Positions 50,506-58,471 of a stretch of 64,000 nt of DNA are shown piece after piece. The DNA lies in assembly GCF_000016385.1 (NCBI RefSeq), contig NC_009376.1, forward strand, positions 1,984,001 to 2,048,000. The letters run 5' to 3'. Each line of letters opens with the position of its first letter. Position 1 is the stretch's first letter. Origin of the DNA: Pyrobaculum arsenaticum DSM 13514 (GTDB lineage: Archaea > Thermoproteota > Thermoprotei > Thermoproteales > Thermoproteaceae). The position numbers and the translations under genes are program-made. The notes under the pieces are model-generated. The model made no database searches. It saw only the letters and a list, made by a program, of their open reading frames with translations, and was not told the DNA's origin.

Positions 50506-51726
50506 TCACCTATCTGCCTCGGGGGGGAAGTACCCGAAGCTCATGTACACAGCAGGCATATCCGCCAGCCTCTCTCCCTTCATAGCCTCTATCATGGCAC
50601 GGAGGTTGCGCCAGGACGGCGTGACGAACCTCATGCGATATACCCGCTGCAACCCTGAGGCCCAGAGCTGAGCTAGGGCGAGTCCACGCGTAGCCTCGGC
50701 CACGCCCAGCCACTCGCCCGGCTCGGGGTACATGTATGTATACACGCCCATAACACCTGAAATCCCCTCCCGCCTGTACTCGGGGTTTTTGAAGAGGAGG
50801 GCGCTGTCAATCACGTCGCCTTGTGGTAGCTCCCTAAGCGCCCTGCGCACAAGCTCAATCGACCTCCTCACCTCCTCCCACCTAACCCACGTCCTCGCCC
50901 AAGCATCGCCGGCCTTGTCCACAACCGGCTCGTAGCCCAGCTCCGCGTAGGCATCGTACGGATAGGCCCTCCTCACGTCAAAATCAACACCGGAGGCCCT
51001 GGCAAAGGGGCCCACCACCCCCAGCTCGGCCACCCTCTTCGCGTCCAAGACGCCCACCCCCTCCAGCCTCGCCCTTGTCACGGGGTTGTCTAAAAATAGA
51101 TTCTTGAAATCGTTGAGCTTGGCCTCGACCTTCCTCAACAGCCTCTCCACAAGCTCTACGTGGTCGGGCTTGAAATCCCTCCGCACACCCCCCGGCACGA
51201 GGTACGCCGTGGTGGTCCTGGCGCCGGCGATCTTGGCAAAGACCTCGGCAATAAGGTCCTGCAGGGCGAACCCCCACATAAAGGCGGTGGAGTGGCCTAG
51301 GAAGATGCCGAGAAGCGCCAAGTCGTAGAGGTGGGTCCTAATACGCGTAAGCTCCGCCATGATCAGCCGCAGATACTTCGCCCGCGGCGGCGGCTCCAGG
51401 GCGAGACTCTTTTCAAGCGCCAGCACGAGGGGATAAATGATGTTGGCGCTGTCCATGATGGAGGCCTTCTCCACCAACGGTATCAATGTCCAGTAGGGCC
51501 TGTTCTCAGCCAGCTTTTCTATTCCGCGGTGGACAAAGCCCGGGTCAGGAAAGGCGTCTACGATGACGTCGCCGTCCAGCACGAGGAAGATCCGCATGTG
51601 GCCCGATCCGGGATGTTGCGGCCCGACGACAAGCGTCAGACCCCGGCGGCCGCCAACTAGCTCCTCCTCCCTCTCCACGTAGTACGTGTCGCCGAACCTC
51701 AAGTTAAAAGGCCATTCGTCAAGCAT
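50506..51726 (-). CDS. nuoD: Complex I 49-kDa-type subunit NuoD
   Basis: ATG 51726 overlaps the nuoB stop by eight bases; the frame extends further only with a TTG. The 406-residue protein has LVVGPQHPGSGHMRIFLVLD near 33-52 (the quinone-pocket histidines HPGSGH), DPGFVHRGIEKLAENRPY near 60-77, DSANIIYPLVLALEKSL, RIRTHLYDLALLGIFLGHST, and AYLVPGGVRRDF. The usual C-terminal DPC-type sequence is replaced by FVTPSWRNLRAMIEAMKGER and SFGYFPPEADR. It forms the quinone-binding site with NuoB. Confidence 0.9.
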   Translation of the reverse strand: MLDEWPFNLRFGDTYYVEREEELVGGRRGLTLVVGPQHPGSGHMRIFLVLDGDVIVDAFPDPGFVHRGIEKLAENRPYWTLIPLVEKASIMDSANIIYPLVLALEKSLALEPPPRAKYLRLIMAELTRIRTHLYDLALLGIFLGHSTAFMWGFALQDLIAEVFAKIAGARTTTAYLVPGGVRRDFKPDHVELVERLLRKVEAKLNDFKNLFLDNPVTRARLEGVGVLDAKRVAELGVVGPFARASGVDFDVRRAYPYDAYAELGYEPVVDKAGDAWARTWVRWEEVRRSIELVRRALRELPQGDVIDSALLFKNPEYRREGISGVMGVYTYMYPEPGEWLGVAEATRGLALAQLWASGLQRVYRMRFVTPSWRNLRAMIEAMKGERLADMPAVYMSFGYFPPEADR

Positions 51727-52153
51727 GGACAATCTTCTCCTGGAGCTCCTTTACTGCCTTGAGGAGAGCCTCGGGCGTCGGCGGACAGCCAGAGACGTAG
51801 CCATCTACGGGGACGACCTTGGGGGCGGGCACCATGTGGTAGCTCCCGTAGAAGACGCCGCCCTTAATCGCGCAGGCCCCCATGGCAATTACGTATTTAG
51901 GCTCCGGCATCTGTTCATATACATATTTTACAAACTTAGCCATCTTCAACGTAATAGTACCCTCGATGACGATAATGTTGCTTTGCCTCAAGGAGCCCAT
52001 GGGAAGCATGCCGAAGCGCTCTGCGTCATAAGCAGAGCCGAAGGCGTGTCCGAACTCGACGCCGCAACAGGCGGTGACTAGGTGGGGAGGCCACAGCGAC
52101 CACTTAGTGCCCCACCTCCTCAGCCTGTCAACAACCTTGAGAATTCCAGCCAT
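51719..52153 (-). CDS. nuoB: Complex I subunit NuoB
   Basis: The 144-residue protein has WSLWPPHLVTACCGVEFGHA near 18-37 (the CC pair of cluster N2), RFGMLPMGSLRQSNIIVIEG near 46-65, ITLKMAKFVKYVYEQMPEPK, VIAMGACAIKGGVFYGSYHM near 89-108 (third Cys) and VDGYVSGCPPTPEALLKAVK near 116-135 (fourth Cys). It holds the terminal Fe-S cluster next to quinone. TTTTTAAAGC near 52170-52179 lies 25 nt before the ATG, so there is an internal promoter. No nuoC lies between it and nuoD. Confidence 0.95.
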   Translation of the reverse strand: MAGILKVVDRLRRWGTKWSLWPPHLVTACCGVEFGHAFGSAYDAERFGMLPMGSLRQSNIIVIEGTITLKMAKFVKYVYEQMPEPKYVIAMGACAIKGGVFYGSYHMVPAPKVVPVDGYVSGCPPTPEALLKAVKELQEKIVHA

Positions 52154-52243
52154 ATGACACTGCTCATTTCCGCTTTAAAAAGATTTTTTAACATTTATAT
52201 CATTATAAATTTGCACTTAAAACCAAATCTAATAAGCCATTTC
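52154..52243. promoter_or_regulatory. Internal promoter between nuoA and nuoB
   Basis: About 90 bases, strongly AT-rich, with a TATA-like box read on the minus strand at 52170-52179, about 25 nt before the nuoB ATG. Confidence 0.5.
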
Positions 52244-52591
52244 TCAGCCCCACCTCCTTATATCTGACAACAGCTTTATGCTAACCGCCACTAAGACAAG
52301 CACCGGGAGGAGGGCGAGGGCGATGGAAACGGCGAGAAGCTCCAGCGACGTGTTGGCCAAGGCGGCTACAATCATGAGTCCCACCAGCGCCTCCACAGCC
52401 GTCACCAAGTAGATGTAGCCAATGTACTGCACCACCAGCTTCCTCTTCACCTCGCCGAATGGCGGGCCCCCCGTCTCGAAACGCCTCTCCTTCACCTCGG
52501 ACGGCCTCCTCGGCGCAAGGAGGTAGCCCAACACTACTAGGCCCACCAGCGCAACCGCCAGGACGCCAAGGAAGACTAGAAACCCAACCAT
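52244..52591 (-). CDS. nuoA: Complex I subunit NuoA
   Basis: The 115-residue protein has three membrane helices: 3-25 (GFLVFLGVLAVALVGLVVLG), about 58-80 and about 84-108. The conserved loop reads RRFETGGPPFGEVKRKLVVQ near 36-55 (family pattern YECGxxP...R, here with E in FETGGPP and no Cys), then YIGYIYLVTAVEALVGLMIV. It belongs to the membrane arm near NuoH. It overlaps the nuoH end by 16 bases. Confidence 0.88.
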   Translation of the reverse strand: MVGFLVFLGVLAVALVGLVVLGYLLAPRRPSEVKERRFETGGPPFGEVKRKLVVQYIGYIYLVTAVEALVGLMIVAALANTSLELLAVSIALALLPVLVLVAVSIKLLSDIRRWG

Positions 52592-53547
52592 AGCCTCGCC
52601 GCCAGAGACCAGGCCACTGCCGCAACGGATAGAGCCAGTAGCTTAGTCCAGCCCAGCCTCAGCGCCTGGTCGATGCGGTACCTGGGGTAAATCGCCCTCA
52701 CCAGGAGGAGGGGCAGAACAAACAGCGCGAGCTTGGCGGCGGTGACGGCGGCCCCTGACACGGTGTCGCCCGCGGGGAGCCAGCCGCCGAGAAACAACGC
52801 AACGCCCAGGAGCGAGGCCGCGTACATCTTGACATACGTACCGCCGAAGGACAAGATGAAGAGGGTGGAGCCGTATTCCGTGTAGGGCCCCAGCACCACC
52901 TCAGGCTCGGCCTCTGGTATTTCGAAAGGAAACCTCGTGGTGGACATCATGAGGGAGATGTAAAACGCCACAAAGGCCAGGGGGTTGAGCAGTACCCCCC
53001 ATACCCACTGCTTCTCCACAACGCCGAAGGGGTCGGCGGTGCCGTAAAGCACAACCATGGCAAGAATGGACAAGAGGAGGGGCACCTCGTAGGCGGCGGT
53101 CAATAATATCTCCCTCACCGCGCCGATGTAGGTCCACCTATCCGCCTCCGTCCAGGCCATGGCCACCAGAAACACAGCAACGAGGAGCATAACGACGGCG
53201 GCGATCACCACGCCGTATGGGTTGTAAAGAATCACGAGGCCCGGCGCCGCGGCTATAAACGCCGCGGGCAGAGCCTCGGCGATAAACAGTATTACCGGAG
53301 TCGCGGCGAAGAGGAAACGGTTAGTGTGCCTCGGCAACACCAGCTCGGAGAACACCAGCTTCACCAAGTCGGCAATCGGCTGGAGGAAACCGCCAATGGG
53401 CTTTGAGACGTAGAGGGGGCCATAGCGCCACTGAATCCTCGCCACAAGCTTCCTCTCAGCCCATATAGCCACAACCAAAAAGCCGAGCATGGCCAGCACC
53501 CCTGGGAAGACCACGGCGGCCAACAGCTCGGGCGAGAGGAGAATCAT
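52576..53547 (-). CDS. nuoH: Complex I subunit NuoH
   Basis: The 323-residue protein has eight predicted helices and the family landmarks AERKLVARIQWRYGPLYVSK near 30-49, GFLQPIADLVKLVFSELVLP near 53-72, MAWTEADRWTYIGAVREILL near 129-148, TRFPFEIPEAEPEVVLGPYTEYG near 200-222 in pieces, and AIYPRYRIDQALRLGWTKLL near 284-303. It connects the hydrophilic arm to the proton pumps and lines the quinone tunnel. AATTATAAAAAT near 53566-53577 is about 26 nt before the ATG. Confidence 0.95.
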   Translation of the reverse strand: MILLSPELLAAVVFPGVLAMLGFLVVAIWAERKLVARIQWRYGPLYVSKPIGGFLQPIADLVKLVFSELVLPRHTNRFLFAATPVILFIAEALPAAFIAAAPGLVILYNPYGVVIAAVVMLLVAVFLVAMAWTEADRWTYIGAVREILLTAAYEVPLLLSILAMVVLYGTADPFGVVEKQWVWGVLLNPLAFVAFYISLMMSTTRFPFEIPEAEPEVVLGPYTEYGSTLFILSFGGTYVKMYAASLLGVALFLGGWLPAGDTVSGAAVTAAKLALFVLPLLLVRAIYPRYRIDQALRLGWTKLLALSVAAVAWSLAARLWLGF

Positions 53548-53639
53548 AAAACCCCTATTTCACCCCATTTTTATAATTTGTCTATTGTTATCTTTAATTA
53601 CATTTATCTTAAGACACGAAAAAAGAAACAACAAAAACG

Positions 53640-54038
53640 CTACACCAGCGACTTTGTGCCCTCGATAGGCGACACCGCTGTCGGCTCCATCTCTCTTGGC
53701 TTCCTGTAAGTGTTGAGGTCGCGCCATGTGATCTCCACATCGGTGGTGTGTTGCAACGACCCCGTGGGACAGGCGTCGACGCAGTAGCCGCACAAGATGC
53801 AACGCCCCCAGTCGATGCCGGGGTACCGCTTTCCGTTCTCCTCAAGGTGGAATTTAATCGCCTTCGCCGGGCACACCGCCTCGCAGAGTTGGCACGAGAT
53901 GCACTTAGAGCGATCGTTTACTATGAAGCCTCTAACCCGGTCGCCGTAGTCCCTCCGCTCTTCAGGCCAGCGGACAGTCCACGGCCTCTCAAAGAGGTTC
54001 TTTACTGCAACAACAAATAGCTTCAGGTGGGCGCTCAT
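53640..54038 (-). CDS. nuoI: Complex I subunit NuoI (two [4Fe-4S] ferredoxin)
   Basis: The 132-residue protein has a short basic N-terminus, VRGFIVNDRSKCISCQLCEA, then CPAKAIKF near 56-63, and GIDWGRCILCGYCVDACPTG near 74-93. The two CxxCxxCxxxCP sets bind two [4Fe-4S] clusters that pass electrons to NuoB. The ATG shares one base with the stop of porB (TAATG), placing this electron-transfer subunit next to the 2-oxoacid oxidoreductase genes. Confidence 0.93.
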   Translation of the reverse strand: MSAHLKLFVVAVKNLFERPWTVRWPEERRDYGDRVRGFIVNDRSKCISCQLCEAVCPAKAIKFHLEENGKRYPGIDWGRCILCGYCVDACPTGSLQHTTDVEITWRDLNTYRKPREMEPTAVSPIEGTKSLV

Positions 54039-55117
54039 TACCGGGCCCCCCTAGGCGTTAGGCACTCTAGGCCGGGGTCCACCGGCCCAATCACCTCCCT
54101 GCCCACAATCCGGTTAATCTCCGCTACGTCTTTGTCAATCAGCGCCTGGATGGTGTCTATCTCCTCCGGCTTCAGATGCCTAAACCTCCCCTGAAGCTGA
54201 AGGAAGCACTTCACCGGCTTTCTCTTGGGAACAGGAACGGTGACTCTGAACTCGCCGTGGTCGATCTCATAGTTGACCCAGTAGCCCGTCTCGGTGGCCA
54301 GCTCCAGCACCCTAATTGCGTACTTCGGCTCGAAGCGCCAGCCCGGGGTACACGACTGGAGGATGTGGAGGAAGGCGGGTCCGTCTGCCTCCGCCGCCTT
54401 CTTGAACTTGTACACCATATCGTGGACATAGGCAGGGTTAGCCGTGGCGGCGTAGGGGATGCCGTGGGCGGCCGCGATTGCCACCATCGGCTTCTTGTGC
54501 GTCACGTTTCCCGGCACCTTCTTGCCCGCAGGGGCCGTGGTGGTGGAGGCGCCAAAGGGGGTCGTACCTGAGCGCTGAATCCCCGTATTCATGTAGCCTT
54601 CGTTATCGTACATTACGTATATCACCTTGTGGCCCCTCTCTAACATGCCGCTGAGGGCTTGGAAGCCGATGTCGGCGGTGCCGCCGTCGCCTGCGAATAC
54701 CACTATGTTTATTTTCCTGTTGGGATCTATCACCCCCCTTCTCTTCAAGACCTTAATCGCCGCCTCTATGCCGGAGGCTACAGAGCCGCCGTTGCCGAAG
54801 GCGACATGAATCCAAGGCACCGCCCAGTTGGTGCGGGGGTAGACCACTGTGGACACTTCGGCGCACCCCGTGGGGTTTACGACAATGGTGTCAGGCCCCA
54901 GCACCTTTAACATATGCCTAGCGATTACTCCTATTGTACAGCTAGCGCATAGGCCATGGCCTGGCAAAAATAGCTCCTCCTGCGGTAGCTCGAAGTTGGC
55001 GTATTCGTACAAGCCGGGGTACTCCTCCGCCACCTTCATCCCAGGCAACAGTAGCTGGTTCCGCCTGATGTATATCTTCTCCTTTATCTGCCCGAAGCGG
55101 CCCTTCAGCTCACTCAT
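54038..55117 (-). CDS. porB: 2-oxoacid:ferredoxin oxidoreductase beta subunit (PorB)
   Basis: The 359-residue protein has LFLPGHGLCASCTIGVIARH near 50-69 (cluster cysteines), VVNPTGCAEVSTVVYPRTNW near 78-97, VFAGDGGTADIGFQALSGML near 143-162 (ThDP-binding GDGGTADIG), MYDNEGYMNTGIQRSGTTPF near 172-191 and LQSCTPGWRFEP near 244-255. These bind thiamine diphosphate and one [4Fe-4S] cluster, as in pyruvate synthases. It overlaps the porA end by eight bases. Confidence 0.95.
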   Translation of the reverse strand: MSELKGRFGQIKEKIYIRRNQLLLPGMKVAEEYPGLYEYANFELPQEELFLPGHGLCASCTIGVIARHMLKVLGPDTIVVNPTGCAEVSTVVYPRTNWAVPWIHVAFGNGGSVASGIEAAIKVLKRRGVIDPNRKINIVVFAGDGGTADIGFQALSGMLERGHKVIYVMYDNEGYMNTGIQRSGTTPFGASTTTAPAGKKVPGNVTHKKPMVAIAAAHGIPYAATANPAYVHDMVYKFKKAAEADGPAFLHILQSCTPGWRFEPKYAIRVLELATETGYWVNYEIDHGEFRVTVPVPKRKPVKCFLQLQGRFRHLKPEEIDTIQALIDKDVAEINRIVGREVIGPVDPGLECLTPRGAR

Positions 55118-56318
55118 AGCCGCCCCTTAGGCCCACTGTATACGGCACGCCGGGCGCCCACAGACCTCTGTATACCTTCATCGCTGCCTCGTAGATCATG
55201 TCGCTGTCTATAGCCCTCATCCCTATAGTGGCCAGAACGTTGTAGACAGGTCTCTGCACTGTGGTAGCTATCTCCGTCGCCATTGGGCCATAGAGCGGGC
55301 CGCCGTGGTTAATCGTGCGGTCAATCACCATTATTTTATCCACGTTGCCCAAATACTTCGCTATGAGGTCGCCGGGCCACGGCCTAATTACCCTCAGCCT
55401 AAGCGCCCCCGCCCTCACCCCCTCAGACCTAAGCTTATTCACAGCCTTCTTGACGAGGCCGTAAACAGAGCCGTACGTCACTATGGCTATCTCGGCGTCA
55501 TCCAGCATGTAGGGGCTAACAAGGCCGTACCTCCTCCCGAACCTCCTCCCGAACTCATTGTCGACTTCCTCTATCACCTTTGTCGACCCCCTAAGCGCCT
55601 CCACAGCCTGCCAGCGGATCTCCCAATACCACTCAGGCGTACCCACGGCGCCCAGCTGAGCCGGGTTGTCCAGGTCGAGCTTAACCCAGCTCCTCGTGAT
55701 TGGGGCGAACCTAATCACCTCCTCCTCGTCCTCCGGAACGTCCAGCGGCTGGAGGACGTGAGACGTCCAGAACCCGTCGTAGGCCACCACAGCTGGCAGA
55801 TGAACCCGCGAGTCCTCAGCTACGCGGTATGCCTGTATAATTGTATCGAAGGCCTCCTGTGCGTTCTGCGTGATGTATATTATCCACCCCAGCTCCCTCA
55901 TAGACATCACGTCGCTGTAGTCCCCCCAGACGTTGATAGGAGCAGAGTATGTCCTCACGGCCATCCCCATGATAATGGGCAACCTCATACCCACCGCAAT
56001 TGGGAGGTTCTCGTACATATGGCCCAGTCCTTGAGACGACGTCTCAGTAAACGTCCGGGCCCCCATCGCCGAGGCGCCGATAACAGCCGACATGGCAGAG
56101 TGCTCCGCCTCCACTGGGATGTACTCTGCGTCCAGCTCCCCGTTGTTGACATACTCGGCGAGTTTCTCCACGACGGGCGTCTGCGGCGTGATGGGATAGG
56201 CGGCGATAACCTCGGCCCTGGCCATCTTCACGGCCAACGCCACCGCGTGGTTTCCAGTAAGCGCTATGCGCTTCTGCTTTATAATCTTTTCTTTTTCTCT
56301 AATTAACTGCGCGCTCAT
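55110..56318 (-). CDS. porA: 2-oxoacid:ferredoxin oxidoreductase alpha subunit (PorA)
   Basis: ATG 56318 overlaps the porGD stop (ATGA), which sets the start. The 402-residue protein has VIAAYPITPQTPVVEKLAEY near 34-53 (substrate-pocket YPITP), GARTFTETSSQGLGHMYENL near 84-103, VWGDYSDVMSMRELGWIIYI, YDGFWTSHVLQPLDVPEDEE near 166-185 and, in the last third, KIMVIDRTINHGGPLYGPMA. The length and the DGF/SH region fit pyruvate- rather than 2-oxoglutarate-type enzymes. The reaction is pyruvate + CoA + oxidised ferredoxin to acetyl-CoA + CO2, reversible. Confidence 0.92.
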   Translation of the reverse strand: MSAQLIREKEKIIKQKRIALTGNHAVALAVKMARAEVIAAYPITPQTPVVEKLAEYVNNGELDAEYIPVEAEHSAMSAVIGASAMGARTFTETSSQGLGHMYENLPIAVGMRLPIIMGMAVRTYSAPINVWGDYSDVMSMRELGWIIYITQNAQEAFDTIIQAYRVAEDSRVHLPAVVAYDGFWTSHVLQPLDVPEDEEEVIRFAPITRSWVKLDLDNPAQLGAVGTPEWYWEIRWQAVEALRGSTKVIEEVDNEFGRRFGRRYGLVSPYMLDDAEIAIVTYGSVYGLVKKAVNKLRSEGVRAGALRLRVIRPWPGDLIAKYLGNVDKIMVIDRTINHGGPLYGPMATEIATTVQRPVYNVLATIGMRAIDSDMIYEAAMKVYRGLWAPGVPYTVGLRGGYE

Positions 56319-57253
56319 ATCTCCCTCACCATTTGTATTGCCCCAGTTGGACAAACTTCTGCGCAGACGCCACAACCCTTACAGTACTGGTAGTCGAAGT
56401 CTATCATCTTCATGCGGAACTTCCTACCCCTCGGCCCCTCCCTCTCCACCCAAGCCTCTATGATCGCGTCGTCGGGGCAGTAGAGCCAGCACTTCCTGCA
56501 CATGATGCACTTGGAGTGGTCTATAACCGGCTTATCTATACGCCAGCCGCCCGTGGCGTAGGGGAAGCTTGATCCGGGGAACACCGCACCGGCTTTGTTC
56601 ACCTCGCGCCAGCCCACGACTTCGTAGGGCCCAGTTAGGAAGGCCGACGTAGTTGAGATTATGCCCTTGGGCTTGGCCGAGGCGTCTACTTTCTTGGCTG
56701 GTATCACTGCGGCGACTTCGTAGGCCTCTTTGACCGCGGCGAAGTTCTCCTCCACGGCCTTGCCTAGTTGCGTCTCGAAGGCCTCTCTAATAGACTGGAG
56801 GCTTGGGAACCCCATCACCTTGGAGAATGCTCCCGCTAGGGGCCCGTTGGGGACGTCTAGCTTGAGGTGCTTCCTGGCGATGGCTATGGCGTCGATCACC
56901 ACTATGTTTACGTCGTCTCTTCCCACAAGAGCCGCTGCATCTTGCGGGCTCTTTCCGGTGTTCAATATGACGTAGCCCCCCGGCTTCACCGCGTCTATGA
57001 CGAACTGCATAGCGCCGAGTAACTTGTCGTCGAATACCACCGCGACGTGGGGGGTTTTGACCGGCTCTTGGTCTTCTATGGGCTCTTTGCTTATTGTTAG
57101 GAAGGCCTTGACCGGCGCTCCCCTGCGCTCGGCCCCGAACTCGGGATTGGCTATTGCGTGAAAGCCGTCTATAATAGACGCATTTGCGATAATATAAGTA
57201 GCTGTGACAATGCCCTGGCCTCCGCGGCCTACCCAGACTGTTTCGATTCGCAC
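56315..57253 (-). CDS. porGD: 2-oxoacid:ferredoxin oxidoreductase gamma-delta fusion (PorGD)
   Basis: The 312-residue protein fuses two subunits. Residues 1-185 are the gamma domain (VWVGRGGQGIVTATYIIANA at 6-25, NPEFGAERRGAPVKAFLTIS near 36-55, HVAVVFDDKLL, VILNTGKSP). Residues about 225-312 are the delta ferredoxin (KCIMCRKCWLYCPDDAIIEA near 252-271 and YCKGCGVCAEVCPTGAIQMV). GTG 57253 is the start. ACTTTTATGG near 57278 is TATA-like at 27 nt, so the por genes may have their own promoter within the nuo block. Confidence 0.93.
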   Translation of the reverse strand: MRIETVWVGRGGQGIVTATYIIANASIIDGFHAIANPEFGAERRGAPVKAFLTISKEPIEDQEPVKTPHVAVVFDDKLLGAMQFVIDAVKPGGYVILNTGKSPQDAAALVGRDDVNIVVIDAIAIARKHLKLDVPNGPLAGAFSKVMGFPSLQSIREAFETQLGKAVEENFAAVKEAYEVAAVIPAKKVDASAKPKGIISTTSAFLTGPYEVVGWREVNKAGAVFPGSSFPYATGGWRIDKPVIDHSKCIMCRKCWLYCPDDAIIEAWVEREGPRGRKFRMKMIDFDYQYCKGCGVCAEVCPTGAIQMVREI

Positions 57254-57337
57254 AGCTATTTAGCGGAATTACCATAAAAGTTATTCTATGGCTTAATAGG
57301 GTATGCTATAAGATGTTTTTGATAAAATTCAAATTTT

Positions 57338-58471
57338 TTATAATGATAGAATATACGGAATCCAGAGAGGCGGCACCAGACCAAAGGCGAGTACCAACGC
57401 GGCGGCTAGATAGCTGAACCTAGTAGCGCCAGGCGGAGTTATCTGCAACACCCTGAGGTAGTATGGCACCGACAAGATGATGTTCGCCAAGACGTAGGCC
57501 CCCGCCGCAGGTCCCCACGCCGAGGCCGCAGTCAGCACAATATACATCTTAGGCCAGAAGCCGAGGACTGGGGGGATCCCTATCTGGTTCATCACCATGA
57601 GCAATGTCCCCCACCTCGCTCCGCCGCGTTCAGCGAAGTGGAAGAGAGTCATTTTCCCAACGGCGTCTGCCAGGACCATGGCAAGCGCCAGCTGGGGTGA
57701 GAGTGGGTATATGAAGAGGGCGAAGCCGGAGTGGGCTACTGTGGAGTAGGCTAAGATCCGGCGCAGATCTCGGCTGGTGAGCGCGCCGAGGTTCCCCACT
57801 AGCATGGATAAAGCCCCCAATGCTGTCGCCACTGAGCCGATGCCAAAAGCCGACGCGACGCCAGCGAGACCCGGCCTCAAGGCGAACAAGACGTATGCCG
57901 AGGCGAGCTTGGGGAGACTTGCCAGTAGTGCCAGCCCTGCGGCGCTGGACCTTCCGTATATGTCTACCACCCACTGGAACATCGGCGCGGCGCCGAGCTC
58001 CGTGGCGATGGCCAGCAGGATTAGGAGATCCCCTGCCCCCGGCCACGCCTCGCGGAGGGCTAGGCCAGATATCAGCATGGAGGTTGCCAGAGTCGAGATT
58101 ATGAGGTAGCGGAAGAGGCCTTGTAGCGACCCCTCGTCGCTCAGCGCCGGGAGCAGGACTGCAGGCGCTAGCGCCGCCATGAGGAAGCCCAGAGCTACGA
58201 GGTGAGGCACCCCGGTGTGGAGCGCCATTACTCCCAGGCCGGTGTATGAAATAGCGGAGGCGAAGCCGGAGTAGGGGGCCAGCTTCCCGCCACGCAGGGC
58301 GAAGATGGCGATTGCGTAGGGCGCCGCTAGGGGCGCCATGTGGGGCATGCCCCACCACAGCGACAGCAGAGCCGCCGCAACCGCCACGTAGGCGAGATCT
58401 AGGGGGTAGCCCCTACTCAACGGCAGACGCAACGCTGTGTATACAACCGCCAGGTAGATTAGTGGATCCAT
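57338..58471 (-). CDS. nuoN: Complex I membrane subunit NuoN (antiporter-like), short form
   Basis: The 377-residue protein has about 11 helices. Family parts are LATELGAAPMFQWVVDIYGR near 154-173 (channel-lining region around the conserved Lys/His helix), AGLALLASLPKLASAYVLFA near 178-197 with the Lys, and RDLRRILAYSTVAHSGFALF near 234-253. NuoN is usually about 480 residues, so three N-terminal helices may be missing, as also in bovine ND2. It overlaps nuoL by 13 bases. Confidence 0.85.
   Translation of the reverse strand: MDPLIYLAVVYTALRLPLSRGYPLDLAYVAVAAALLSLWWGMPHMAPLAAPYAIAIFALRGGKLAPYSGFASAISYTGLGVMALHTGVPHLVALGFLMAALAPAVLLPALSDEGSLQGLFRYLIISTLATSMLISGLALREAWPGAGDLLILLAIATELGAAPMFQWVVDIYGRSSAAGLALLASLPKLASAYVLFALRPGLAGVASAFGIGSVATALGALSMLVGNLGALTSRDLRRILAYSTVAHSGFALFIYPLSPQLALAMVLADAVGKMTLFHFAERGGARWGTLLMVMNQIGIPPVLGFWPKMYIVLTAASAWGPAAGAYVLANIILSVPYYLRVLQITPPGATRFSYLAAALVLAFGLVPPLWIPYILSL

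Noticed and set aside
55305..56306. 333-codon plus-strand frame opposite porA
   Set aside because: It is rich in Arg, Pro and His as expected for an antisense frame, while porA on the other strand is fully conserved.
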